Source: Punica granatum
Taxonomy: Eukaryota; Streptophyta; Magnoliopsida; Myrtales; Lythraceae
Reading direction: 5' to 3'
DNA length: 64,000 nucleotides
Assembly: GCF_007655135.1 (NCBI RefSeq)
Contig: NC_045132.1
Location: 4,588,001-4,652,000, forward strand
Part shown: positions 33,801-45,632 of the stretch, piece by piece
Position numbering within the stretch: position 1 is the first letter of the stretch
How the letters are laid out: each line of letters opens with the position of its first letter
Position numbers and translations under genes: made by a program
Notes under the pieces: generated by a model
Database searches by the model: none
The model's input: the letters and a program-made list of their open reading frames with translations, nothing else
Told to the model about the DNA's origin: nothing

Positions 33801-36748
33801 GCCTATTGCGTCACTCCCTACATTTACAAGGCAAGGCACATATTGGATGCGGCAAGCAGTTTTTTCTTTTCTTTAGTCCTCATCCACTACTTAGACTATG
33901 AACATTATGTTATATTTATATATATATATATATATATATCATGTTCCCCAATTTTTCCTGTGCTTTTGTCGGTAAATTCGTCGAATTTCAAGTCTGGACT
34001 CCGAGATGAGAAGTCATTTTATGGATCATCCATCGTATTACAAAACAATGTATGTGTAACAAATCGATGGAGAAAATTATAGGAGACGAGTGACACTACA
34101 CTGATTATTTCTTGAACTCGTTATTTTCTTATTCTTTTTTACTTTAAAGAAAAAAAAATCTCATCCATGCGAATTTTTTTTGGGTGGGGGGGGGGGCAAA
34201 GATTGGGTTGGCAAACATCCCATCCCACTAGCTAATAGCCATTGACTCCAAGCGGACAATTATATGAGAGTGGCACCCCCGATATGCTGGATCATGCAGT
34301 GCAATGGATAATTGTTAATCACGTTGGTCATGAAGACTGTATCTGTCATCAGGTCCATTGATCCGTTACACATCGTATATAAGTTGCTAGGACGTGGCGT
34401 ATATTCTAATAGATTTTGATCCAAGAGAATGAGCTTGGACTCTTTTCACGATGCTCTGTCAAAATTTGGGACTCGATACATGTTTCCACGACCACGTCCA
34501 CTCCTTTAATGTTTTCATTCTAATGGAATTATATGACTCTTAAGGCATTTTTCGATTAGATCCAGTGTTCATATGAATTCATCAGAGAAATCTGCTTTTA
34601 TATCAGACGAAGGAAACTTATACATGTCGCCAAGGAAGCATGCAATCATGGAAAACACATCAAAATGTTTTAGTAGCTGAATGGATTCATGCGTTTCAAA
34701 AGTCAAAAGTTGCTTTTCAATTACTGAAAAACCAAAGTGAAAAGCTGCAGTTAGCTTCTTTTCGATTGTAACGAAGGTGTACAAGAGTAAAAGGGATAAC
34801 AGGAAAAAAAACAAAACACTCGAATCACATCAGTGATATTTGAATTTGGGACTTTTTAATTGCAAGATGATGGTGATGTCATTGGACCCAACACACTCTC
34901 AAAATATTTTTGTAACTGTCCTATGAAAGTACCAGCACTAATGTTGCACCATAACACTACGTTCACATAAAGGTCCTTTTGTACGATAGAACATACACGA
35001 ATAACTCTACATCCCGGTCGAGTTTTCTCTCTCAAATAATAATGCTACTTTACTATCTTGGTGTAATTTATTTATTTTCATTGCAGAAACCTGATACAAA
35101 ATAGCCTTATTGTTGGGCCAAGAGCTAGGATAATTATGTCCGACGTAAGGGTCTAAGGAGGAAAAATTGTATGGTGATCGTCCATCTCTCTCTCTCTCAC
35201 ACGCACGCACACTTTCCCTCTTCTTCAAATGATCCAACGATTGTTAAACAAAGCGTACCGTGCCTCAAGGGCATAATGGATTTCTCATCGAGGAAGGATG
35301 AGCTTTTGCTAAAGCTAGGGCGATTGTGGGTCTTTCCATTTTTTCCTACTGCTCAATAAGCTTTTCAATAAGGCTTTCGTGACCTTAGGAATCAATTCTT
35401 CTTCCTTTATGTTGGGATTTCCCGAAAGACAAATCCTAGAAACATTTTTTTCCATTTAATTGTTTCGAGTCAACAAGGAGTCAGCCATTGGCCCCAAAAG
35501 AAAATGAGGGTCAGCCAATAGTTGGAATTTCTTCACCCATTTTCCTCAGGGAATCCAAACATTAAAAAAAAAAAATATTGTGGGTATTTATTAATTTTAT
35601 TTTCTAAATGAGAATAATAGGGAAAATAATAGCTTACGAGAACAATTGAATTCTACTTTCAATGCACACTGAAATCACATATTAAGATCTAGTGAATGGA
35701 AAAAGAAATCCATAATTGATAGAATTTTACTTCTTATTAAGTTAACTGAACTAGAATTGGAGATCCATTGTACTTTCAATGGCCAGGATACATACCGAAA
35801 ACAAAAATCCCAAATTAAAGTTGTCCATTGAGAAAGAATCAAAAAAATTCAAAGAAGACTTCTAAGTCGTACGAAGAGTGGACACCTGACCAACAAAAAG
35901 GGCACAAAGATAAGAATATTATGAACAAATATATAATATATGACAAAGGAAAGAAAAGGCAATAGGAATTGTAGCTTTAGGTGGGTGATTGATGGGTACA
36001 CCACAATCCACACCTCGGAAACCTAATGCAACAAATGGCACCATCGAGTCTGCTCAAATTAATTCGTACAGTTGGATACTTTTCTTATTTTATCCATAGC
36101 AATACAAGTGTCCAAACTTCTCTCTCTTTTCTATTCTGTCTTGGGGTGTTTGGATTTCAATGATAATTCCGTAACATACCTGCGCTTTATCCCGGATTCA
36201 AAAATGGACTCAAATGAATTATTAGATAAATATAATATTAAAAAATTATTATTTTTTAAATTCACTAAATTTTAAATAATTATAATATCTTAAAATAATT
36301 ATTCGAACTATTTATGGGTCCGAGCCGAATAAACTATTATTATTATTATTATCTTTAATTGATCATATCATATAAGTTCGAGTGTTACAATCAAATATAG
36401 AAAATGACTGGTAAAACATAATATGATGGTATATTTTAGTGCAAATGACCCGCAGTTCATTGAGGTATAGTTATAAGGATTTTATAAATTAGATAATGCT
36501 TCAATTCTTATTACGAAACTAAAATTTATCTAGACAATTTCTATTTATTTTGTGTATTCCAATGCAAACATACAAAATTATATCTATAATTTTGTACAAT
36601 CTTTAAACGTACTCTTTTTATATAAACTCATTCAAATTAATGGAAATTTTCAAATATATTAATGTTCTAATCATTATTTCGTCATCATTTTATTGAAAAT
36701 TTTTCATTGACACTGAGCTTGAATTTAAGACTATTTCGTTTATTATAA
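33801..36748. other. Gene-poor AT-rich DNA
   Basis: No coding exon with family similarity or splice support was found. It contains an AT microsatellite at about 33917-33939, a G-run near 34185 and a short TTA repeat near 36339. Small open frames are AT-rich chance frames. Confidence 0.5.
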
Positions 36749-36888
36749 TTCAATATAATTTATCAAGGGAGAAAAAGTATAAATTATAATTTAAAAATTA
36801 TGTGTATAATTAGGATAATTCGGTATAATTTATCAAAGGAGAAAAAGTATTACTTGCAATTTAAAAATTATTTGTATAATTAGTATAA
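36749..36888. repeat. Tandem repeat, two units of about 70 bp
   Basis: Two adjacent copies share 'gtataatttatcaa.ggagaa', then 'aatttaaaaattat.tgtat'. They begin near 36749 and 36819. The unit is very AT-rich and non-coding. Confidence 0.8.
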
Positions 36889-39208
36889 TTACTCGAGGAA
36901 GATATAATATAAAGGAAGAACGTCTGTGATCGTGAGCTGAAATTTGTAAAGAAAATAAAATATAGGATATACGTATAACTATTTAGAAAAAGGCAAAGTA
37001 AATAGAGAGAATAAAGTAAAATACATGATATCAAATCTGATAGAGATCGGAAAAAAAAAATTATACACCATATGAGCAAAAAATGTAACGGTATTCTTAA
37101 ATCTACTTGTGAACACTAGAGATTTGTTTCCATAACGACATTATTTCTATATATAGTAATCATAAAAAAAGAGTAAAACTTGCACTTAATCGGAATAGAT
37201 CTTAGATAAAGAGGGGCAATAATTTTTTTAGGAATAACTGCTCCAAACATAATGATCGGGTTAACGGGTCAATTGAGTTACACTACTGCTTTATCGGGCT
37301 AAGTTTAAAAGCACATTGGACAAAAAATGAAAAAAAAAACTTGGAGAGGGAAAAGATTCCCACCTGCAACATAAAATTTAGAAAAAGAAATATTTCATAT
37401 ATCCTCTAGTTTGTGCATCTAGTGCAGAATTTCTTTTAATTTTTCTAAAAAAATGTTTAAGGAAAAACATTTTTTTGAAAATAAGTGGACCCATTATAAT
37501 GGCCGATCATTTGGCCACACAAATCAATTGGATTAGTTGATACCCTATATGAGTCGGATTTAAAAACATAAATAAGGGAGACATCAAAAGTGGAAATTAA
37601 AAAATGTAAAAAAAAAACAGAGACGATTGAGGAAAAGCTCTTCACTCGCCCCCCAATCTCCATAAATCATTATATTATATATAATAATTTGGGGATCCAT
37701 ATAAACGCTGGATTAAGACAAGCGCACTGCACATAAGTTCAACAAAAAAAGATTGTGCAGATGGCTCAATAAAAATATTTTATTTCATGATTTCACATTT
37801 ACTGATCAACTTAGTTCCCTATGGAAGAAGTCACACAATACGACTCAAACCAACCCTATTCTCCAAAACTCAAACTATACTATTTCCCAGCATACTCATG
37901 GTAATTATTCATGTGACGTTCCACTGGGATATAATCTCCCAACGCCATCATAAAAAGTAAACACGACCCAACTGACTCCGACCAAGATGATCGGTACGGC
38001 GTTAGGGAAAAGCTCATGGAAAGACCAAGTTTGGGTATAGACTCCACTAGAGCATAACTACACTGGGAAGCTCATTGTGCTCATGGAGTCGGGCTAGAGC
38101 ACAATGAATATGTCAATCTAATGACCTCCTTTAATAATCAGAATGAAAAAAAAAAAAACAACAAGGGACTAATGACGCACAACTAAATTAAATATCAATT
38201 ATTTCGGGAAGGGTCGTGTCTCTTTTGTGCAGTAACAATCACCCTCAATTTATAACTAAATGGTCCTATATTCGATCATCATCAAACTCATAGGTCTTCG
38301 CTGTCGGGGAGAAAAAAAATGTAAATGTATCCATTATCGGTGTAAGCCTCAACTTAGCAAATAGTTCAACCACTCAAATTCTGTTGTTGTGACTCCACAT
38401 CACTAAACCACACATCCCGCCCACCAATTCTTTTTTTTTTTTTATGCTGACCCTCTAATTTTTGCTTCATCAACAATCATTGTACAGTATGGTTTACTCC
38501 ATTTGACCTTTTTCTTGCTGGCGGCTCGCCATGTTTTGTTTGCCTTTAAAGCTACAAATATTTGATCTGAGGGGCAATTTAAAGCTTAAACGACGATGAG
38601 ATAATATATGGACAATATATATATTAGAAGTGGATCTATGACTGTAGTCTCCACTTCGATTTCGAATGAGCTCGCCTGCATCTCTAAAGGTTACCGACTA
38701 ATCCCTTATTGACACATACAGTGTACTCGATCCGGATCGACTGATATTAAATATGACCTTATTTGTTACAATACCGGACCTGATGTGGAATTGAATCTAG
38801 GAATCGTACGAGGTATGTATGTGCATGGCCTTCCGTATGTGTTCATGTAAAAACTTGAATTGAACATAACCATATGTTATAAAATATTAACATTATCAGA
38901 TGACATGGTGTTTATTTATTATTTTTAATTGACATTGCGGGTTCGAATAACTTTAAAGGCTCTTCACATTGGAATTAAGTTAAATGAGAGGTATACACAT
39001 GTGGTAAATTTTGAATTTGCGCTAATTCACATATATTTGTAATTCTAAAAGATCAATTTAATGTGGCAAAAAAATTAATTTAATACTCAATCTCTTAGAA
39101 TTGTGAGAGAATATTTTTCATATACGAAAAAAATATTAATTTTATATGATAATACGGTATTGTTTATTATTTCATCACTTATAATTAACGAGAGAATCAA
39201 ATCAGAGC
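36889..39208. other. Gene-poor AT-rich DNA
   Basis: No gene, RNA or well-defined repeat was recognised. Frames such as those near 36861-37079 and 37457-37663 are low-complexity. Confidence 0.5.
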
Positions 39209-39345
39209 ACCGTTCATACAAGGAAGAATTCAGGCTAGGTCAAATAGGACTATCGATGCTCTTTATTAGATATTTAGGATTTACATTTCATTATACTGGG
39301 TCCTTGCTCTCATGTAACCGACCAAAAAAAAACAAAGAAAGAAAG
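39209..39345 (+). mobile_element. Truncated SINE-like fragment, family S2
   Basis: The stretch containing 'ctttattagatatttaggat', then 'catttcattatactgggtcc' and an A-run near 39327 matches the 3' part of the SINE-like copies in the repeat array (for example 51730-51783 and 58380-58440). The 5' part with the promoter boxes is not recognisable. Confidence 0.5.
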
Positions 39346-39448
39346 ATATGAACCTACTATCAGATTCGCCTGTCAATATTTTAGAATTGAGAAGCCTCTA
39401 CGTGTATTGACAGATAATTTATTAAACAAGAAACACCGTACCAACAAG

Positions 39449-39520
39449 GTCGTTGTAGTATAGTGGTGAGTATCCCCGCCTGTCACGCGGGAGACCCGGG
39501 TTCGATCCCCGGCAACGGCG
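39449..39520 (+). tRNA. tRNA-Asp (anticodon GUC)
   Basis: A 72-nt intronless cloverleaf. The acceptor stem GTCGTTG pairs with CAACGGC (one T-G), with discriminator G. The D-arm is TAGTATAGTGGTGAGTA, the anticodon stem CCCGC/GCGGG closes the loop CTGTCAC with GTC at 39482-39484, and the T-arm is CCGGGTTCGATCCCCGG. A T-run right after the gene (39523-39527) is a polymerase III terminator. It matches the usual plant nuclear tRNA-Asp and looks functional. Confidence 0.97.
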
Positions 39521-41128
39521 ACTTTTTCTGTTTTTCATTGTTTTTATGTTTTGGATTGATTATTCTTCTATCAAGATTCAAAAGAAATACGGGATCGCAA
39601 AAAAAAAAAAGAGGAAATTACTGATCGTGTCTCGATCTATTTTAATCCTTAACCATTCTATTTATGTTACAATATCGAGTTCACGGAAGATTATGCCCAA
39701 ATGATCCTATTACGCAATACTCGAATCGATCAAATGGTAATTTCTCATCCAATAATATAGCGATACAGAGTTTGGGCTATATAATTGGTTGCATTGCCTC
39801 CCCCCGCCCCCCTTTTTCTTTTCAAAAAGGGAGTCAAAATACTATGATATTATGTAATGGAAGAAAGGACATTGGTTTGTAACATTATATCATCTATGCT
39901 TCAGTTCCACCCACCCCCAACCCCTTCTTTTTCGGTAGATATCATCTTTGCTTCAGTTACTCATGAAGTAGCTCAAATGGTGGCCCACAGAGAAAACGAT
40001 TGTCTTTGTAAAGGAGATTCTCACATCCAAAATATTATGAAAAACAATCTTTGCGAGTTTTATTCTTCGTGTCCGCGGATGTGATGTGCCTGATTGTAAC
40101 CGGATGCCGCCTCACAACAAGGGGCAGCACACAGGGAGAATCGAGAAGAATTTCTTCTTTGAACAACAGCACAAGATATATCAATTGTATTGGCTGTTTT
40201 TCATCGCTCAGAAAAGATACAATGGTTATAATAAAAGGCAAGCAAATTCCCAAACTGGGATTATTGTCTGTTCAGGGAGGAAAAAAAAAAAAAAAAGAAA
40301 TTCCCAACCTAGGAATTAATAGGGGCTGCAAACGCCTTGCAGCAAAGTTGCAGTGACCGACTTATTAGAGTCGGCTTTTTGAGATCCGCCACCGCCACAG
40401 CAGGATCCAAACTTAAGCTGGTTAGATTCACTACCACATCCCGTACAGGACCGAACCGACGAACTGAAACGAGAATTAATTTCAACCAATCGTTTAGGGG
40501 GGCATCTTGATCTCACGGAAAATAAAATGATAAGATTTGCTATTGTCTTCAACTGCGCATGCAATATCAAGATACTGATATGGCTTTCTTACTTTTTGTT
40601 CACATTTCCCCTCAACTTCTATTTTCTTTGGCGAATGCATGCAAAGCCTTTTCCTATTGAATGGATTGCATACATATAAAAATCGATCGCTGCTTATCTT
40701 CCCAGGCATGCATTTCCACAATTGATAGGTATACCAGAGATTTGTCTTGATCCGAAAAGATCATCCAAGGACCTTTCCGCCGCACCAAATTCCCATCACT
40801 AGCTACTTAGGAGGATCAACGAGCCGACTATTCTCCGCGGCTGCTCAGGGGTAAAAAATAGGGTCAGTCAATTATGCACAACATAATTGAATATATCAAG
40901 CATGTAGGAGTATTTTAGACTTCGATTCAGTGCTTTAAGAGGATTGAAATTTAAATCTCGTGAAAATTTTTGGTGCTCTAAGACGGTCAGAAATTAATTT
41001 TAGTGAAAATACGTGTCAAGAGAGAGAAAGGTAGTTGCCTTACGAGAATCAGACGAGAAATATCAATCTAGAACCAGATGCTCAGGAAATGAGTTCATCA
41101 AAAGCTTCACTAGAAATCGACAAATGTC
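39521..41128. other. Intergenic, no recognisable gene
   Basis: AT-rich, with A-runs (about 40277-40296). A minus-strand frame at 40316-40570 has a Cys/Gly-rich end (GSCCGGGGSQ) but no family or splice context that I recognise. Confidence 0.45.
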
Positions 41129-42035
41129 ATTGCAAACTTCTTGCTTTTGTATCAATTTTGTCATAATATTTTAAAATTACACTATGCAGCACAATATTTA
41201 GAGTGTAGTGCCAATTATTGTCTGACGTTAAATTTTCCATGAAAATTAAACAGAAAGCCAATGTGGGACACATGTGGATGAATAGTGGGTCCAGACTCTT
41301 GACACATGCGGAATAACCATACTGCGACCCGTCCAGTGCCCTTTTATTCACCCGACTCCCTCACCATCAATACTCAAATTGCATTCTCACCTCTTTACAT
41401 ACGTAATTGCTCTTTCTAAAAACAATCACGCCATCAATAGAATTAAAAAAAAAACACATATTGAACTTATTGCAGTACATATAGTGAATAAGGGATAAAA
41501 AATTGTTAAAAGAAAATGAAAGCTCATACCTATCAAACGAAATGCAAACATTAATTCGTTTTCTTCAATGGAAACAAAAGAGGGAGAAGTGTGAAGAGAG
41601 AGATTGACAAGCTTATGGGTAAAGATGAGAAGAAAGGACAAAGTACTGAACTGAAGAGAAATTTGAGGCTTCAATGAAGTGGGAGATGTGTGAATAAGTG
41701 AGAATGAGATTCGAGTATTGGTGGTGAGAGAGTCAAGCAGGTGAAAGGACACCGAGCGGGTCGGAATATGGGTTATTTCACATGTGGCAAAGTCTGGCCC
41801 ACTATTCATCTTCGAATGTGTCACATTAGCCTTCCGTTTAATTTTCAAATGTTATAATTGACATTACATTCTAAATGATGTATTATATAGTGTAATTTTT
41901 AAAAATTGTGATAAAATTAATACAAAAGCAAAATGTTGTACTATAATTGACAGTACACTCTAAACGATGTGCTATATAGTATAATTTTAAAATGTTGTGA
42001 TAAAATTGACATGAAAGCAAAAGTTGTGCTATCAC
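41129..42035. mobile_element. Non-autonomous DNA element with long terminal inverted repeats (MULE/foldback-like)
   Basis: The left arm (about 41129-41400) and right arm (about 41680-42035) are diverged inverted complements over roughly 270 bp. Left 'gcttttgtatcaattttgtc' and 'gatgaatagtgggtccagac' reappear inverted near 41920 and 41790. Left 'ctccctcaccatcaatactc' also has its inverse near 41717. The outermost segment of about 95 bp is present twice in tandem on the right and once on the left. The interior is about 280 bp with no transposase. An open frame across it on the minus strand (41426-41848) is Ser/Phe-rich low complexity. Arm length suggests a Mutator-like or foldback element; a target duplication was not resolved. 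Confidence 0.75.
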
Positions 42036-43830
42036 ATATATTTTTTTTCTAATTGGAAAAAGAGGGGGGATTTCTCAACACAAAAGGGAGATTTGATTCG
42101 TCCTTGCTCATGAAGCTGGTTCAAATTAAAAATTCAAAGTAAAAAATTGAAAAAAAAGAAAAAGAAAAATAGAGAACATGTTTAGTGCAATAAAATTCAC
42201 TCTCGACTCAAAAATAAAGAAATTTTGTGTTCAATTATCAGCGATGCATCATGAGACAACCAATATTCCTTCTATTTTTATTTGTCTTTACCTGTGAGGA
42301 GCATGAATCCTTCTTGTAATCGAGAGGGAAAAAAAAATAAAAAAAAGTCATCTCTACTCAGTTGATTTTTTGATTCATTTGGAAGACAAGGGGCAGCTAG
42401 TGGTGTAGAATTAAAGGAGATTAAATTAAACAACATGTATATAACCACGTGTTTCGTAGCGTGCCATATTGATGGTGTGGTGGTCGGCTAATGTGATTCA
42501 CCATATGTGTCTATTGGGGTACATGCTCCAAGCCCCCCCCGATGCTTCTCCCAAAAATGCAAAAACATGTCCCCCATTTGTTAGTAATAGGAATCCCTGA
42601 TCCAAGATATCGCAATCACGATCACACCTTGCCGAATCTCGATAGGTTCGTACTAGCAGTTGTTGATGAGTAGGTACACTAAAATGTTGAGGACCATGAC
42701 GACGATGTGAGTGCGTGAACATTCAAATTTCCATCAATATTTTTTAATCTTATGCCTTATGGCCGAAACATGAATGAACATTTGCACCTCGTACCTATCT
42801 CTAAGTAGAAATTGGTCACTTGTTACCACTTTCATATCACATTTGTCCTTTTTCATGTCTTTGCTGTAATTGCAGGTTATACTTTTTGTTTTTTTATCTG
42901 CCATTACATTTCCGGAAATCCTAACATAACTGGTGAGTCACGGAAATATATTTAGTACTTCCACTTTAAATATATTGTACTTTGATTCAAGTGTTTAGTA
43001 CTTTTACTATTTATGATGAAGAATACAACGTACTAAATGTTTGAACTAAAATATTAAACTGTGACTCAAATTGAACTAAAAGCACTAGATGTATCACTGT
43101 GACTTAAAGCAACTGCGGATGGATACAAGTTCAAAATTTCTAACATAACATTGAGATCATACTTTCATAAGGACAACCAGTTACTATGTAAAATAACTCG
43201 ATTTCTTAAAACTCGAACGCCCATGGCATCGAGCTACCACGACAGCCCAAGCTGTGGTGTACGAGAAGATACGAAGGTGCCAATCTTACAAGGACCAGCA
43301 TTTCTAACTCTTTTCCCCTCTTTCTTATAGTTTTAATTAATCGAGAGTGAGTGCAGCTGCATAATACCGTCATTTTCTACTTTTCTTTTACTTAAACCAT
43401 CAACTAGTGATAAATGTATTGTATATCCCAATCGAGTAACAAAGTGGCTTATTATTTAATAAACTAACATACATTTTTATTATAACACTTCATATATTAT
43501 ATAAAATCCGCTAAAATGAAAATTATGTGCATTTTAATATATAATTTGTTATATTTAAAATGTAAATTGGGTCGCATAAGCCTTTCTCAGTACCATAGAA
43601 TTTTCCTGTAGAATAATATATTATATGGGCGAATTCTAACGTGACAAAATATAAAAGTTACTTTCATTATTCAAGTATTTAGTATTTCAATTGAAGAGTT
43701 TGGTATTTTCATTATACGTGACAGACTGACAAAACACAAATATTTGAACTAAAATATTAAATATTTGAACCGAAAGTATAAGCAAAAAACTCTTGTACCA
43801 ATTGCGAGTACTAAAAATAATAAACACTTA
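42036..43830. other. Gene-poor AT-rich DNA
   Basis: No gene or RNA was recognised. Several simple A- and T-runs are present. Confidence 0.5.
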
Positions 43831-44007
43831 ATCAACATGGATTGATTCAATCGATATGACACTTGTTTCCCTTAAGTAAGATCTTGAATTCGAGTATTAT
43901 GAATGGATAAAATCAACACTAGAAGTACTTAAGACCTTTCTTGGCTCGATTGGATTAGTCGGGATCCAATTGGGCTTCCAGATACCAATGTTTACACCAA
44001 AAAAGAA
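43831..44007 (+). mobile_element. SINE, copy 3 of family S1
   Basis: Starts ATCAACATGGATTGATTCAA (box A region), continues with a box B-like GATCTTGAATTCGAG and the family body CGATTGGATTAGTCGGGATC, then CAATTGGGCTTCC, and ends in an A-run. It aligns with the inverse of 20285-20466 and 2090-2259. A target duplication was not identified. Confidence 0.72.
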
Positions 44008-45632
44008 TCAAATATGTCACGATGACCCCCCATCACGTTAGACGGACTTAATCTTATATATCAATATATAATAATAAGTAAAGAGAGAAAAGAAAAAAAA
44101 AAAAATATATATATATATATATATAATGCAAAGTGGGTCGCATTTTCTATTGGCTCCAGAAGTGGAGTACACCTCGCAATCTCCAAGAGAGCCACCAGAC
44201 CCACTTCTTCTTCCTCTTCATCTTCTTCTTCATCTACTGGCTTAGTGGGCTCTGCATATAGAATTCACTGAGCTCATTGGGTATGGTATCTAATGGCTGC
44301 TCAGTCCCAGAGTGGAAGCCGCACTATTATAAAGTTTTACCCCAACATATTGAATTGAATTCACCTGAACCAAAAGCCTAACACAACTTGCAACGCATAG
44401 ATATTTAAAATGAATCATCATACCAAGTGGGCATCCTGACGCTGATAGAAGTTATCCAAAATTGATGGCAGTCGTCTTGATCATTCGTAAACAATACGTT
44501 CACCAAATCCATGGAGAGTAGAGGTTATACGGGCTCAGGTTAAAGGCATAACCAGTACCAGTGCACACCCTAATAGAAGGTTGCATGCAATCTTACAACC
44601 GTTGATTCACGACTTTTGTCAGGTTTCGGCTGTAGGCTTTGATCCCCATGTTTCATCATACGCTAATGACTAAACGAAACCTAACATGACCTAACTCCAG
44701 AGAGGTCACTACATGGACAATGACAATAAGGTGAAAAGATGAACATGACACATTTCAATAATTCTTTTGCTTAATTATGCAGAAAAAGCAAGAACTGTGA
44801 TGTCAAACATCAGAACAACAGGAAGCCACCATTTCATGATCTACCAAGCTCACAGAAATATCAATATAAAGAAATCTTCTGTGGCTATGTTAAATTACTA
44901 TCCAAACTGATCACAGTCGACGATGCCAAAGCATTGAAAGCAACCATCAACGCGCAGATTTGCTAGAGAATACGAGACAAAGGCATACCTCATTGGCTGC
45001 AAAAAAGTTTCTGCTCTCTTGATGCTGACAGAAATGGCTTGAGCTGTCCTACAATTGCCTTCACCCTTCAGGCTGTAGTTCAACACTAGGATTAATAGGA
45101 CGAAACTCAACCCGTTTCTAGTGCGAACCACATCATACATATGGAAGATTGGCAGTAGTATAATATCAACTATTATCCACAAAGTCTTGATGATTGCATG
45201 ACATAGTGTGCTAAAGACTTGCATAGATTTTTGAGGATGAATTCTATAAGTGTTAAATGCAGCAACTCACATGCGATTTGCAAAGGCGATGGGTCCCCAA
45301 GAAACAGCCCGAGAGAATCTCAGGTGCAAAATTCGTCAATATAATCATCAGACAGAGATAATTCTATGAACCAATCTATAGACACGAAACAGCATACTGG
45401 AACTTTGTACAGTTCAGTTATTCTGACCAAGAGGACAATATCGAAAAATATTCAAGCATCAATAAAATAATTTAACTAACTAGCAACACTGGCATAGCCA
45501 ACTATACACCACAAATTAAAGAATACCAATGCATAAGCTTACAGTTAATTGACTCAACAGGGCCAGCGAACACCCCAAAAGCCCAAGCACAATCACTCGG
45601 ACTTCTATAATCTAATTGTTACCCAAGAGCGA
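44008..45632. other. Intergenic; ERD7 3' flank at the right
   Basis: Contains an A-run plus AT microsatellite (about 44093-44125) and a CTT-rich stretch (about 44203-44236). A minus-strand frame at 44898-45224 has a hydrophobic stretch but no recognised family and lies in the ERD7 3' flank. It is probably chance or 3' UTR. Confidence 0.45.

Noticed and set aside
40316..40570. Cys/Gly-rich minus-strand frame
   Set aside because: No family, no splice partners, surrounded by AT-rich intergenic DNA; evidence is too weak for a gene call.
41426..41848. 140-codon minus-strand frame in the inverted-repeat element
   Set aside because: It crosses from the interior into the right arm, is Ser/Phe-rich without a family, and the left arm has no equivalent frame.
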